This document shows, one piece after another, positions 24,331 to 37,104 of a stretch of 64,000 nucleotides of DNA. Position 1 is the first letter of the stretch. Every line of letters begins with the position of its first letter. The stretch covers positions 19,705,716 to 19,769,715 of the forward strand of contig VZDJ01000116.1 of the NCBI GenBank assembly GCA_008694505.1, read 5' to 3'. The notes beneath the pieces were generated by a model. It worked only from the letters and a program-made list of their open reading frames with translations. It was not told where the DNA came from and did no database searches. Position numbers and translations under genes: made by a program. The stretch comes from Cyanoderma ruficeps (Eukaryota > Chordata > Aves > Passeriformes > Timaliidae).

Positions 24331-27300
24331 AAGTTTCCAAGAAAATCCAGCAAGCTGATGATAGACAGCAAATCAAGCCTCTATTGACAGCAGCCCCCTG
24401 AGGTGCTCTGAGATATAATTGTCCTAAGGGCTGAGCTCTAGGGAAAACTTCTAAGCTATATGAGAAGTTTCCCTCTTAGATGACATCTTCAACAGCACTT
24501 CTTGAATTGCTGTGACAAAGCTTGTAGGACCACACTGACCACAGATCCTCAATTTCTAGCCTGTTTGTGGCTGTTCTATGAGAGAGGTTTCCTGCACTTC
24601 TCTAAATTAGGGATTTCCTTTCTTTGCTGATTTCCCATGACACACCAGGTACAGAATACATTAAAATAGTTAGTTTCTTGCAGCTTGGCTCTAAAGCTCA
24701 GTGGATATCTTATTTTATTTTACCATTCAACCAACATCAACTGAAGATCATTAATGAGCTTATACAAAATGCAGGAGGCAGTAGGCAATGGAAGAACAGT
24801 TCTCATCAAGTTTCCCAGACTTTGGCTCAGCCCACAGCACTCACCCTTTAATTTGCTTCCTTGCAATTGGAATGAATCTTCCCATTTCCATGCTCCTGGG
24901 TGAGCTTCTGTAGAATCATGTCGCTTAAAAATAATCTTCTGACCTCCCCCAAAAATATCACTGCAGAGAACAAGTTCAGCTGGCAGCACAGCTGGATTGA
25001 TGTCAGAGGAGCACCCACTGTCCATTTCATTTCCCTGGAATTTGCAAACATTGGACCGGGAATTGAAACAGTAGAGAAAAGTTGTCTCTGGAGATGAAAT
25101 GAGTCAGAAGCTCTAAAAGAAGATTAAAAAAAGGTTTTCTTGAAGTTGAGAAAATGTTTCTGGTTAAGTTGTTGAGGGAACCAAGCTTCCCTTAAGTTGA
25201 CCAACAATTTCAAAAGAGTCCCATGATGATGTCTTTGGAAAGGAAAGAAGGATGGGGAGTGGGGGGAAATAGTTATTTTGGAAAAGTAAATTAATCCTAA
25301 TGCAGTCACTTACTAACATAACTGACTTCATAAACATTGACACTGTTCTCTTGCCCATCCAATACCCTGAGAGTGGTTGAGTGTATTATTTTGGGATTAA
25401 TATCAGATAAGAGTACATTTGTTTAAGTCTTGCAAAACAGGCAGGTCAAACACAGGATTAGAAATAACTGGTCACTGTACGAAAAAGGAGCTGCACAAAA
25501 CAATTTTCAGTGTATTCTTGAACAATTCTGTAAAATTAATCTGAAAGCCCTAGGAGACTGATAGTGAAAGGCAGTCTTAGCTTAAGTCTTTAGAATTGTT
25601 TGAATATATTTTGTTTCTTTTGTTGTCTTTATTTGAATACCTATTTTCTGACAATAGAGTTAGAAATAACTCATTATGGGACAAAAAACAATCTCTTTTG
25701 TTCCAATCTTTTTCATAAATAAAATTTCACTTATGTAGTCACATCTAAGGAAAATTCTGATGTTGATGGTTGGTTCCTTACAAAACAAGCAAAAAACCAA
25801 ACAAAGCCCACATTGAATTTAAACAAAGGCAATTTTGACTACCTTAAAATTTAAATTTGCTGTAAATGCCATGCTCAATAGCTGTTTGGATGGAATGTGT
25901 GGCTCTTGGGCTTAACTTCTTTTGGTTTTTGCTGAGCAGTTGCAATTTCCTCCTAGCTGTATTAACATCTAGTGTAATCTTCAAAAGTAAAGATCTGTGC
26001 CAATAGGGATGTCAGTTGGCTTCAGTTTAAGAAGTTCCACTGGATTTTAAAAGAACTGCTATGTGTCTGTTTAGTATTTATAATTAATTGTGCTCCTGTT
26101 GGTGCAGTTCCTTATGGAATTGTTTTAGAATATCCTCACGCTGTGTTTGGTTTCAGAGCTCTGCAGCTCGTTGTGACATCAGGTGTTTCTGACAGCTCCA
26201 CGGATAGGTCCTGTGTCTTTCTACTTAATTGAGAGAGGGGTAATTTACAGCCTCTGGGTCATCTGTGGCCTGCAATGTTGTCTCACAGAGCCTGTGGCAG
26301 ATCATAGTTTTATTCTGGATAATGTTGCATATTAATAGAAGGTCTATCAAAGACATTTGAGAGGCCTGTCTGGATGAGGAAAAATGTGACTCATCTTAAT
26401 CCAAAGTAGCATTCAAAGGGGTAATAATGACAGGAAAATAAAAATCTTGTTTTGTGCATCACTGTGTTTAGATGTGGACCAGAAATTTCCAAGTATTATC
26501 TCCATGGTAATTTGGATCCACTTTATTTCTGCTATGGCACTAGAAATCTGCCATTGAGGGGACTTTTGAGATGTCCTTGAAGCTACTGGCTGGTACCACA
26601 CTGAGAAATGATAATGGCTCTGATGGCTGTCAGGTTGTGTTGCCGCCGCTCTGTCTCAGAATGTTCCTCACAAGGACTAAATCTGCTGGCACTGCTACCT
26701 GGTTTAGCATAGATGCCACCCTGTCTTCCAATTGACATGGCACATGAACTGCCTGCAGATAGAGAAGGTGCCCAAAAAGTCTCTGGTAAGGTTTGTCCCT
26801 GATGGGGTTAAAGGATAAAGAAAAGCCAGGTAGCTCCTGAAGTCAGTGCTGGCAGAGCAGGGACACAAATCCTGATGTTTATCCCCATGAAAAGCACGGG
26901 ACAGTGAAGGGACAGTCAAATCCCAGCAGCACCACCAGGAGCAGCAAAATGCTGCAACACTTCAGCCCTGATTCACACCCCCCCAGACCAGGCTATGGCT
27001 GGAGCCATATCAGCTGTGCACTAAATTACCTCTCCTCTCATTTTTTATCTTCTTTCCCCTGTCCTCACACTCCTCCCTCCCGGCAAACCCACACAGAGGA
27101 AGCTGCTTTCTCTGCAAATGCTCCTGTGTGGGTTTCAGGTCATAGCAGAGCTGTAGGAAAAACCTCTCAGGTCTGACACATGACATTTCCCCTACAACGA
27201 TTTCACCGGGGGGTATTTTTGGAGCAAATCTTGTGATAAGGACTGGAAGCCTTTGGTTCAGTCCTTGCTTGTCTGAGAAGGAAAGGCTATTATTTTTTCC

Positions 27301-29220
27301 TCCAAAAAATTCTAGTAGTAGTAGCAGTTACATCTTCAACAGATGGTTTGACTCATTGGAAATCTCTGAAGAAAATAAAACAAACATCACAGGTTGTTGA
27401 AGGAGGTAACTGCCTCCAGCAAATGAACATTAGGGTAGATTTAATAATTTCTTCTCCTAGCACCCATCAAAACACTTGTTTTGTCTATTGCAGTAGTTCT
27501 ACAAGTTTCTTAATTTCCTGCTTTAGCCATTTTGCTTTTCTGAAACTCTGGGAAAGACAGTCACTTCCCTACCCTCCACTGATCTTTTTTCTTGCACCGT
27601 GGTGCTGCACTCTGCATTTGTGGGTTGCCAAGCTGAGTGCTGTAACTATCTGTGCTCAGGGCCTGAAAACAGACAATTTGGTGCATTGCAAATCAGCTTC
27701 AAACTCCATTTCACCAGCAGCACCCTTGGACTGAAAGTTATAAATAATTCCAGCAATTCTAAACATCGAGAATGCTATGAATTATGAGCTTTTCATCAGA
27801 ATAACGTGTAGGATCAATAGCAACAGAAGGTGTCTAGATAAGCACATTTCATAATTACTGCCTAGAACTGCATAAATCAATTTACCAGCACACTTCAGGA
27901 AAAAAAAGTTCATTTTTTTAAAGATGTACAAAAATAATGGTAGCTTGATGGAAGGCTACATTCCATCTCCCTTTTAATAATACCTCTTAAGAAATTTAAT
28001 TTCAACTTCAAAGGGAGCTAAATTAAATATCAATCCTGTATAAATGGATCTGACACATTTATGTTTCATTATTTTACTTTATACCCTCCCCTCCCCCAAA
28101 GGAAATGAATCAATCATTTTGTTCCTCTTCAGTTCCTCTTACTCTTTCTTGTGCAGAACTATATCCTGGAAATAATCAGGTTTCTTTGACAATCAGTTAA
28201 TAAACAGACACTTAAATATTCTTTTCTTGCAGCCTAATAGGCAGGCAATGAGGTTGAAAGACATTGCATAGTGCACATCATACTTGCTCCTTTCCTCAGA
28301 TTAATTTAATAAATCCTCAAACTCCCTAGTACTTTTAAGAAGATTTATTTCAACTGTCCAATCCATCAGTTAAAAACAAAATATGAAAATTTGGTCATTT
28401 TGATGCAAGGTTTCTTGTGTTAGTAGGTCTGATCATTCTTTCTTGGGATAAGTGCCATATTGGCTTCTAAATGGGGGAAAATCACTGCATAATTTATCAT
28501 GAAAGTGGCCATGAATGAGAATAATTTTTTCGAAAAAAATTAATTTATAGGAAATTATTTTCATTAGACTGTTGTGTTAGAAAATGGTCGGGCAAGACTG
28601 AAGAAGAACAAATAGCACATAATTATTTAAGAAGTGGAAAATGATGATGCAGGCCCATTTTCTAGTTCTTTATAGCCTTCAAATGTTTAAAACACCTTGA
28701 TAGAAAGAGTAATTCATGCCAAAGTAGCTGAGAAATGGGATCAAGAAAAATATGGCCTTTTCAAAACAGATCACACAATAAATGCATTTGATAAAGGAAT
28801 TTCCCTTATAGGAAAGGTAGGTTTTGTTGCCTTTAAAAAAGTGTTTTATAAGTAACAAACTGGGGGAAAAATAGAGAAGGAAAAGAAAACTGGAGGATCA
28901 GAAAATTAGTATAATGGAGGAAAAATAACTTATAAAATAAGGAATAAAAAAGCAATGATCACAGGCAGTATTGAAAGGAGGTATTATGAAACCAGAAAAA
29001 CATAACAAATACAGATCATCAAGGCCACGTTTTGGAATTGATTGTACCTAGTATTTTCAATAATAAGCTTGTATTAACACACTCCTGCTTCTTAAGCCAA
29101 TAAGCTGATGAAATGAAGATGGAAATCATTGTTAACACAGATGGCCAGGTTATCCGATAGAAAGATTCATCGGCTAGAATCTTAATGTTGGGATGGAACT
29201 CAAGAATAGAAAATACATTA
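24331..29220. other. Non-coding unique sequence, no gene recognised
   Basis: Unique AT-rich sequence with frames of 130 codons or fewer. An imperfect TAG trinucleotide run is at 27313-27326. A 14-bp perfect palindrome TTTTTTCGAAAAAA is at 28525-28538. No gene, RNA or mobile element could be supported. Confidence 0.55.
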
Positions 29221-29221
29221 A

Positions 29222-29243
29222 ATATATATATATGTGTGTGTGT
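29222..29243 (+). repeat. (AT)n(GT)n compound microsatellite
   Basis: An AT dinucleotide run passes directly into a GT run, about 22 bp in all. The frame that includes it has no coding signal. Confidence 0.85.
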
Positions 29244-30340
29244 TTAGAGACTAAGAAGGATAAAAATAATTGAGTTTGTCAGCTGGAAACAACACAAGAA
29301 AATATGGATGTGCTCAAAAATCAAGTGTGACTGTTCATGAAAGTGGTGCCACACGTTAAAAAGTCAAATGCAACACAAGGAAGTATCAAGCTAAGTTTCA
29401 GTGCTGTTATCCACAGGTTGGTCTCTAGTCCAGGCAATAAGAGCAGTTGACAAAGTTTTCTGGTTTTTGCCTGTGCCATATGAAAATAGACTTAAAAATA
29501 AAGTAGGGTTTTTTTTCCTTCTCTCCTTTTTGTGACTCAACAAGTGAAATAGGCTGTCACCCTGAGGTTCCTTCACAGCTGAATTCACGACTGCTGACCC
29601 TGTAAGGGAAAAGGATTGTTTGAGGTTTTTGGTGTTAAACTAAACTTTATCACCCTGTATGATATATTTCACTCCTACAAGTGAGAAATCCTCAGAGGAG
29701 CAGAAAAAAAGAAGGTCTTGGCTGCCATTTTTTTTCCTCTGGCCATAATGCCCTGTTATTAAATCTCCCCACAGGTATCTGGCTGTGGTTTACCACTAAC
29801 ATTTACAGGTACCTATAAAATGGGATTAAGAGTAATATTTCACACTATTCTTCTTCAGCAACATATTGTCCTGAGCCATCCTGACATCGCCTATGGCATT
29901 AAGAAACAATCAAGTTAAAATTGAGATTGGCAGGAAAAGCAATGTCCTACTGCCTGTGGGGTTATTTGTTCAGTATTATTATTCCATTGAAGGTTGGAAT
30001 GCAATTGGATTAGACCCATTTCCAGTCAACTAAAGTTAAAGTACAGTTTATGAATTGCAGGGCCCCAGTTCAGCTATGAGCTGTATGGGTTTTTTTTTTT
30101 TTAAAGGCTTCTCAGGCAAACTGCAAGATAGAGATAGGAATAATTAAAACTGTATCTAAGTCACTTAGAAGTGTGCATAATGAGGTTGCTCCCAATCTTA
30201 AAAGATTATCTTTAAATTATCACTCAGAAATTTTCTTATCATGCAGCAACAGCCTCCTCTCCCTTACTGCTTAGAAAGAGCTCTTGAAAAAAATACATCA
30301 CTCTGGAGAATTACACCCTCCTTTCAAACAAGGAAACAAA
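29244..30340. other. Non-coding unique sequence, no gene recognised
   Basis: No coding or element signal. A T12-13 homopolymer at about 30090-30102 is followed by AAAGG. Confidence 0.55.
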
Positions 30341-30409
30341 CTGTATGTATGTGTGTGTATATATATTTGTCTATATATATATATATTTATCGAGATATAT
30401 ATATATATC
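30341..30409 (+). repeat. Compound (TG)n/(TA)n microsatellite with inverted AT arms
   Basis: GTATGTATGTGTGTGTATATATA passes into two 14-bp (AT)7 blocks (30373-30386 and 30395-30408) separated by TTATCGAG. The two blocks are self-complementary and can extrude as a cruciform. The Tyr/Ile-rich frame at 30241-30453 is repeat-derived. Confidence 0.92.
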
Positions 30410-30465
30410 TTCTGAGAATGTATCTTGGTACCCTTAAAATGCATCTATTTTGACAAAACCCTTTT

Positions 30466-30489
30466 CAGACAGACAGACAGACAGACAGA
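30466..30489 (+). repeat. (CAGA)n microsatellite
   Basis: Six uninterrupted CAGA tetranucleotides, ending in AGTAACAC. A pure tetranucleotide run of this size is a candidate polymorphic marker. Confidence 0.95.
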
Positions 30490-33400
30490 AGTAACACATC
30501 CAAGACATTGCTTCTGAGGCCTTGCTAAGTCATGGGGCTACTGCGCTCCAAGACCTGCCCCATTTTGGCAGTCTGACACCTTTCTGCCATTCTTTCTCAC
30601 TTTCTTTCTCACTCTGCACAGGCATGCTGACATTTCCTGATGAAAACTACCTCAGTGGAATTGAGAGCACCATGCTCTTCCCATGGGCACCATGCTCTTC
30701 CATCTCATATGTCCTGAAAGGATTTCATTTTTTCTGCCTGACCAAAACACATTTGCTGCCTTTCTTTTCCCAGCCCAAGTAGACCAAGAACCACAGGGTG
30801 CTTTGGGTACTGTCTTTGAAAGAGAGGATCAAACCCCTGTGCATGGTGAGCATTTCAGGGAAGAGCACATGGGGCTGAATCAAGGATATCGTAACTTGGC
30901 AGTGTGAAAATCCCTGAAACATCATGGCCAGGACATCCCCAGCCTCTCAAGACCATGGATCTGTTAGGAGAGCTAGTGCTAGTCTCCAAAAAAAACAGGC
31001 TTCTGCTCAAACAATGGGACAGTTCTTCCTGTTACGAGTCTGCTTTTATACAAAAATTACGATTTCTGGACTGGGTTTTATTTTTCTCTATTTTTACTTT
31101 GCAGTGGGCAGAAGTGGACCCCTGTTTTTCTCAGACTGGAGTGTAAAAAGGCCATTAATTTCCCTAAAGACTGTAGCTCAGTGGTACAAGCAGGAAACCT
31201 GATTTTCAAAAGCTTCATCCCTAGTATTGACTGCCTGCAAGCACTACTCAAAATCAGTGTTCTTTCTTGTCATCTATATCATAAAAAAGGCACTACAGAG
31301 AAAATTGTAACTGTTCTCTGCAGGTGTGGAAATAATGGAACTGGGCACTACCCTTCCTAAAAGGGACATTTTCCCCTATGGATTCAGCTCCCATGATGTT
31401 TGTCAAAGGGCAGTGTGTGATAATGACATTTCCTGTGGAAATCTAAAGTCAGAGCAACTACAGAACAAAGAATTTAAGCTCACTTCATGTCAGATTTTGC
31501 TGGTGAATTTGGTTTTTTTAGGTTTTTTTTCCATTTGAGCTCAGCAGAATACACGATGCTTTATTTGACTGACATTCAGAGCAAATCAACAAACATTACG
31601 TGATGCCTTCATAAGAGTAGGGAAATGATGGAGTTTCTAGTATGTGTGTGTGTGGCTGGTGGTGTTATTTTCAGACAGAAGGGGAAGTTTGCACTCATGA
31701 AATGCTACTTTGCCTCTCTCTAGTCACCTAATTTTAGCCTCATTCCAGGTGGAAAATGACCTTTTCAAATAGCTCTTGCTGATGACTTTCATGAAAATCA
31801 CACAAAAGAGGGTAGGGGGGAAGTTGCTTGCAGCACAGCCAGGGAGGAATGCATTTGGTTAAGATTGGTTGGCACTAGTGTATTTTGAAAATATTCTGGA
31901 TGAGAAAAAGACTTGATAGACAGAAGGAAAAACTGAATTTTAGCTCTCAGCCATTCTGAAAGCAGAAACTGGAGATGGCAGGAAGGGGAAAAAGAAAGGA
32001 GAGAGTGGGGAAAGTGAATAAAGTTGCCTAAGAAAACCAGTGGGGTGATGAGCAGAGAACTCAGCACTAACACACTGAACCAGACACTCCTTAACCAAGA
32101 GAGAATTCTGCAGCCCAGTCAGTAAGATCCTTCTCCAAAAGCCTGTTTATCAAGCAAGCCCATCCATTTTTCATCAGCTACTGCAGGCACCTATTTGTCA
32201 GGAATGATTTAGCTATTCTGGAAGTCATGCTGATGCATGGGTGTCAGATTGAAACTATTGGCACACCAGGACGTGCCAGAATATGAAACTCCACAGCTGA
32301 TGCTGATTTAATGTTGTATTTTCCATGGTGATCAGGAAAAAAGAAAAGAAATGAAATGCCAGGATGCACAAAACTGACAGCCAGGGGAGATTGTTCAACT
32401 ACTGTGTGGGATGGCTGTTCCCAAAGGAGTAGGGAGGCAGGCTGGACAAAGGGATGGTGAGGTCTCACTTGGAACTGCAGCCCACCTTTCATCAGCTCCT
32501 TGGGGAGAGAGACGGCCCTGGGAGTGACCTCTGAGTCATTTCATGGCTCACCAACTCAGGGCCTGGGAGAAAGGTGTAGTTCCTTGTCTATCTGCAGATT
32601 TGGATTAGTTGTCGTTCCCCAGCTCACCAATTTCTCAATTATCAAGCAAAAGTCCTGTGTGTACATCTGTGCATCAATTTATGTGTATATAGACCCATAT
32701 ATGTGTGTATATGGATATGCATATATATTCCCATCTTTATTTATACTTCTAGCATAGAGACTGTTGCCTAGCATGAATAGTAGTATTTTTAATATAGTAT
32801 TTTTAATAGACTGTTTTCCACAATGTTCTTTGAAAGCCTGTGTGGCTTTTAATCCTCTTCCAGAAAACAAATGAACGTTTTGAGAAGGTTTCAGTAAAAC
32901 TGGTTCTTGAATATGCCGTGTCAAGGAGAATCCAGTAGCAGTGGTGTCTGGACGCGGCCCAGTGGGTAGAAAGAGGATTTGAGGCTCCAGCACTTAGTTG
33001 GTAACTTTGATTGCAATTGTGAGAGGATCCAGGGAATTTGGAACTCCTGATTGCCTGAATCTTAGCTTTGTCCAGGGCTGTCTTCATCCCAGCTTTATTA
33101 GGATGAACCAGGGAGCCACTCAGCCCTGGGGCCGAGGCCAGAGGCTGCCTGAATAGCTTTATGGGAGAAGTGCATCCCTCCTTCCTGCCCATCCCAGGTC
33201 TGAGCTGGAATTTGTGCTGGCTGATCCCCATTTTCTACAGTTGCTCCTCCCCTGGGAAGGGTGGTGGCACTGCCATGATCTCTGTGCTGAGGGAAGCAGC
33301 AATCTGCTGAGTTCAGTCCTGGGGCTTTCCAGGAAGGAGCAGCTTATGGAGACCGCAGCCCTGACAGGGCAAGCTAAACTTCCTCTAATCTTAACACTGC

Positions 33401-35577
33401 TTTTGGCAGGTCACTCACTTCCTTGAGAGAAAACTTCAGACTGTGCCACTTCCTGGGATAAAAGTGCATTCCTGTGTCCTTACTCAGTGGGATCATGAAG
33501 GTTTTCTGGCTCCTGAGGGCCAAGGCCACAGATCTGGTGCTTGCCACAGCTGAGGAATGCACATCCCCATGGACACCTGTGCCTGACCATTCATCAGCAT
33601 TCACAGGCATTTGGAAATAATTCCAAATTATTTCTTGTCTTCAGAGAGACACCAAATTCTCACCAGAGAGAATTTATTCTTTTCACTTCTGGATAAGAGA
33701 AATTCTTCCTGGTTTTGAAAAATCTTCTGTCTGGGGGTGACTAAATCACAGTTGGCTTGGTTCTGATGTGGGGGCTGTGATTCCATGGATCACAGAACTC
33801 CTTTTAACCCAAGGGCATTGGTGTGCTTAGTTCTGGGAAATATTTTACCCTGAATATGAGGCCGTAATGAGAATGTGTATGTAATACTTTACCAGCTGAA
33901 GAAATGAGTCCTTTGGAAATCACAGGAATGCCCCTACAAAGAAAGGTAAAATGACATAATTTTGGTGTATCTAGTTGAGAAACTAACAATTTCTTTATGG
34001 TCAGACAATAATTTTTTTAAGGAATTCAGGTGGATGGATAGCTTCTTGACTACTACAGTTCTACAGCTTTTTCAAGGTGACATGTATAATATATATTATC
34101 TAAGCACATATGCAAAATCCTAAAATTTAGAGTACATATCCAGTCTAATTTACCTTGAAAATTATAACCTTCTAAATTTACACTAAGACAGTCCTGCTAC
34201 TGAAGGACAGGTTTGCAAGGAAAATGTGTTCAAATGCAACACAAGTCTTTTTTCATCAGCAATCTTCATTCAATCCAGACATGAATTCTGCCTGCCTCTT
34301 AATTTTTATTTTATTTAATTATTTTATCCTAAAGATATTGAGGAAGGTTGCCAAAAGCTCTGTTAATCACTGAAATATGAGGAGCTAACCTTATCAATCT
34401 ATTCCAGTGTTCAAAAGAGATATCATATGCCTGAAGTAATGATGTGATACAGAGTCCATTTCCCTGGATTGAAATACGGTATGTAACCATGGAAGCAGAT
34501 CAATAAAAGCATAATGATTTTGAAGAAAATGTCTTTTAAACAAAACAGATTATTGCTTTTCTAATAAATCAAATTTTAGCAAAATTTTTTCTAGTTTCAG
34601 TCAAAACCTTCACAACAATTCTTATCCTTCCCTTCATCCCAAACCCAATCTTTATGTGAAAGAAAATGTCTTCAGACATTGTTGATAATAAAAAACTTCT
34701 TTGGAGATAATTTTAATGATGAAAAATCACAACAATTGCACAAGTAGTTGTAAGGAGCTTCCCTTCTGGATCAATACAGATGCAGAAAGTAGTGATATAG
34801 GTAGTAAACAGAAAGCAATTACCTTAAAGTACAGCTTGAATTTAAACAGTTATTGGCCTGAATTTGCAAACTGGATATCATACTTTTCAGCTACAAATTT
34901 ATGATTTACATACAAATGGAATGCAATTTTTAGTAATTTAAACACCAAAGTGAAAAGCCTTATCAATAGTTTACAAGACAATACTTAACTGTAAACGAGG
35001 GTATTTTTTTTTCCCATTTAAAAAGAATATGAAATATAAAAGTGTTGATAAAGTCCATCTGAACTGTTTGGTCTGAGCTTCAAGACCAGATTAAGATATT
35101 ATTTTTCAATTGCATGTCTAAAAGAGTTTGGAAATAAAGGTGAATGTTGGGCAAAAGGTAGTGTCCTTGATGAAACATATTGCACCTATAAAACAGCCAG
35201 GTAGCCTCCTGCATCTCTTGTTCTGCCTTTAAATGTTGGCTGAAACATTTCAGATGTGTTACACTGTTGGGAGTTTACAAAGATGTAAATTGCCTATGTT
35301 GTCTTTTGCAACAAACTGTGGCTCATCCAAATTCTGATTTTATATCTTGATTAGCAGAGGAAGAGGCAGGAGTTTGAAAGTCATCGCTCCCCACCTCTGG
35401 TGAGCTACCAGCAGCAAGAATGAGCCAGAGGCCTCCTTTATCTGCTCTGTAGTCTAGCAGGAAAGCCTGGGCCTGCCTCAGGCAGCCTGATCCTCTGTGA
35501 AGATGAGAATATTTCTGTGGACTCTGTTTTCTTCTGTCTGTCACTGTAATGGAAATGATCAGGTTAACATGGAAGGT
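30490..35577. other. Non-coding unique sequence, no gene recognised
   Basis: Frames are at most about 142 codons (32803-33231, minus) and match no family I know. There is a 20-bp tandem duplication at 30667-30706 (GCACCATGCTCTTCC twice), a purine-rich tract at 31975-32012, AT/GT-rich simple sequence at 32680-32735 and a 14-bp tandem duplication at 32780-32808 (TAGTATTTTTAATA). A hairpin is at 33614-33634. A tRNA A-box-like GTAGCTCAGTGG lies at 31173-31184 but no tRNA fold follows. Confidence 0.5.
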
Positions 35578-35593
35578 AAAAAAAAAAAAAAAA
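35578..35593 (+). repeat. A16 homopolymer
   Basis: Sixteen uninterrupted A residues after GGAAGGT. It could be an old retroposon tail, but no retroposon body is recognisable to its left. Confidence 0.9.
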
Positions 35594-37018
35594 TCAAAAC
35601 CAAGTAAATATGGTTGATTTTTAGACTGACAGAAATGAGGATATTTATTGATCCAGATGACAACTGATGTTTTCAAAAATGTTTGCGTTATATCCCTCTA
35701 TTTTCTGAAAACACTGAAATAGAGGTTATACCCCCATTATAGAATTTAACAGGTACCAGGAAGTCTAGATCATATTTAACTTCTATTTTAATCCATCAAT
35801 ACTTTTGTACATCTATAAAATACTGTGTCAACAAGGTCCACAATTTAGTTATGTCTTACTGAGAATTGTTTTTCTCTTCCAAGTTTTATATGCTCTGACA
35901 CCCAGTAATAATACTCTGTGTCCTCTGCTCCTAGACTGTGGAAAGCAACAACTCATCATCTCTTTTTCACTCTCTTTACATAATATGTGATATTTGAGGA
36001 TTGACTGAATACTCATGATCCCTGTCATCTGTCTTGGAAGCCAAGAATTTTCAGTCTCTTTCCTGTCTCCTTGCACAGCTGTCATTCCAACTTTCCTGAT
36101 TAAGCTGTCACTCTGTTCCCTGCCCTTCTCAACGGGCTCCTTTTTGGCACAGAATGAGAAGAGCTCCTCTCAGGAGTCAGGATGATGCTGCACCATAGCT
36201 GCACACAGTGGCTTAATAGAGGTTTCTCTTTAGTTTAGGGAAATGTCCACACAGACTCCACAATGTTTTTTTGCTGAATTATGAACATTTTTCACTTCAG
36301 CAAATCTGTCTTGTTTCCCCTGTCATGACCCCCCTTACAAGATCTTCGATTCCCCCCTACCAGGAATTGCCTCCTGCTGGTTTTGCCACCTTAATTATTC
36401 TTTCTGTACTCTGACCCAGGTCTATGGAATATGAGAAAGTAAAAAAAAAGTCACAAATCTTCTATCATCAAACAAGAAAAGGGGGGCTTTTTTAGACTGA
36501 TAGAAATGAGGAGGTGGATGTGTTGGGGAAAGGCTTAAGGCACTCAGATTTGCAACAGCGAAGATAATTTGTTAGGAGCTTCCTGCTGGGCCAATCAGCA
36601 AATAATACAGCTAGAATTAGTGTCCCCAGCTGCATTAGTTTCTGTTGGCTTTCACTGGATGTTTTATCATTGTTTTACTCGGTGTCAGGAGATACTCAAT
36701 AGTTCCCCATGCTCTGCTCCAGTTTTAGTTGCCTTAATTTTGTCAGTCCTAATTTTCCATTGTCAGCAAACTTTGCCCCTACATTATTCACTCAGTTTTC
36801 CAGATCACTTGTTAAACAATAAAAGTCCCAGTATAGATTCTGATGAGAATCCCATGGTAATTTCTGCACTCTCCTTCAAAAATTAGCATAATATTTGTTC
36901 ACTTGAATCTTCTCTTAATTAATACAAGAGAATTTAATAATTTGTGGAGGACTGAAGAGCTTAATTTAAGCCACCAGGGATATGACCTTCAGGGTGTTTC
37001 CTGTAGTCATAATGAAGA
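35594..37018. other. Non-coding unique sequence with a spaced 24-bp repeat
   Basis: The segment TTTTTAGACTGACAGAAATG (extending to GAGGA) at 35618-35641 recurs with one change at 36489-36512. Otherwise this is unique AT-rich sequence with frames of 105 codons or fewer and no gene or RNA signal. Confidence 0.5.
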
Positions 37019-37104
37019 AAGGATATGTACTAGATAGGCTCAGTGGATTGTGGACTAGATAACCTTTATGGGTCCTTTCTAACTTGAGTTATCCTATGAT
37101 TCCT
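37019..37104 (+). mobile_element. CR1 LINE fragment (short 3' end)
   Basis: The sequence GGATTGTGGACTAGATAACC, followed by TTTATGGGTCCTTTCTAACTTGAG and ATCCTATGATTCC, matches the sense 3' end of CR1. The recognisable parts are the GGACTAGATGACC-type block, the GGTCCTTTCCAACT-type block and the ATTCTATGATTC tail. The 3' terminus is about 37103. The 5' boundary is vague because the match fades upstream of GGATATGTAC. It lies in the opposite orientation to the copy at 3206-3408 and is a separate, strongly truncated insertion. Confidence 0.82.

Noticed and set aside
31173..31221. tRNA-like A-box (GTAGCTCAGTGG) with a weak B-box-like AGCTTCATCCC
   Set aside because: The B-box matches only about 7 of 11 positions, the spacing is about 8 bases short, and no acceptor stem pairs. 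At best it is a decayed tRNA-derived fragment.
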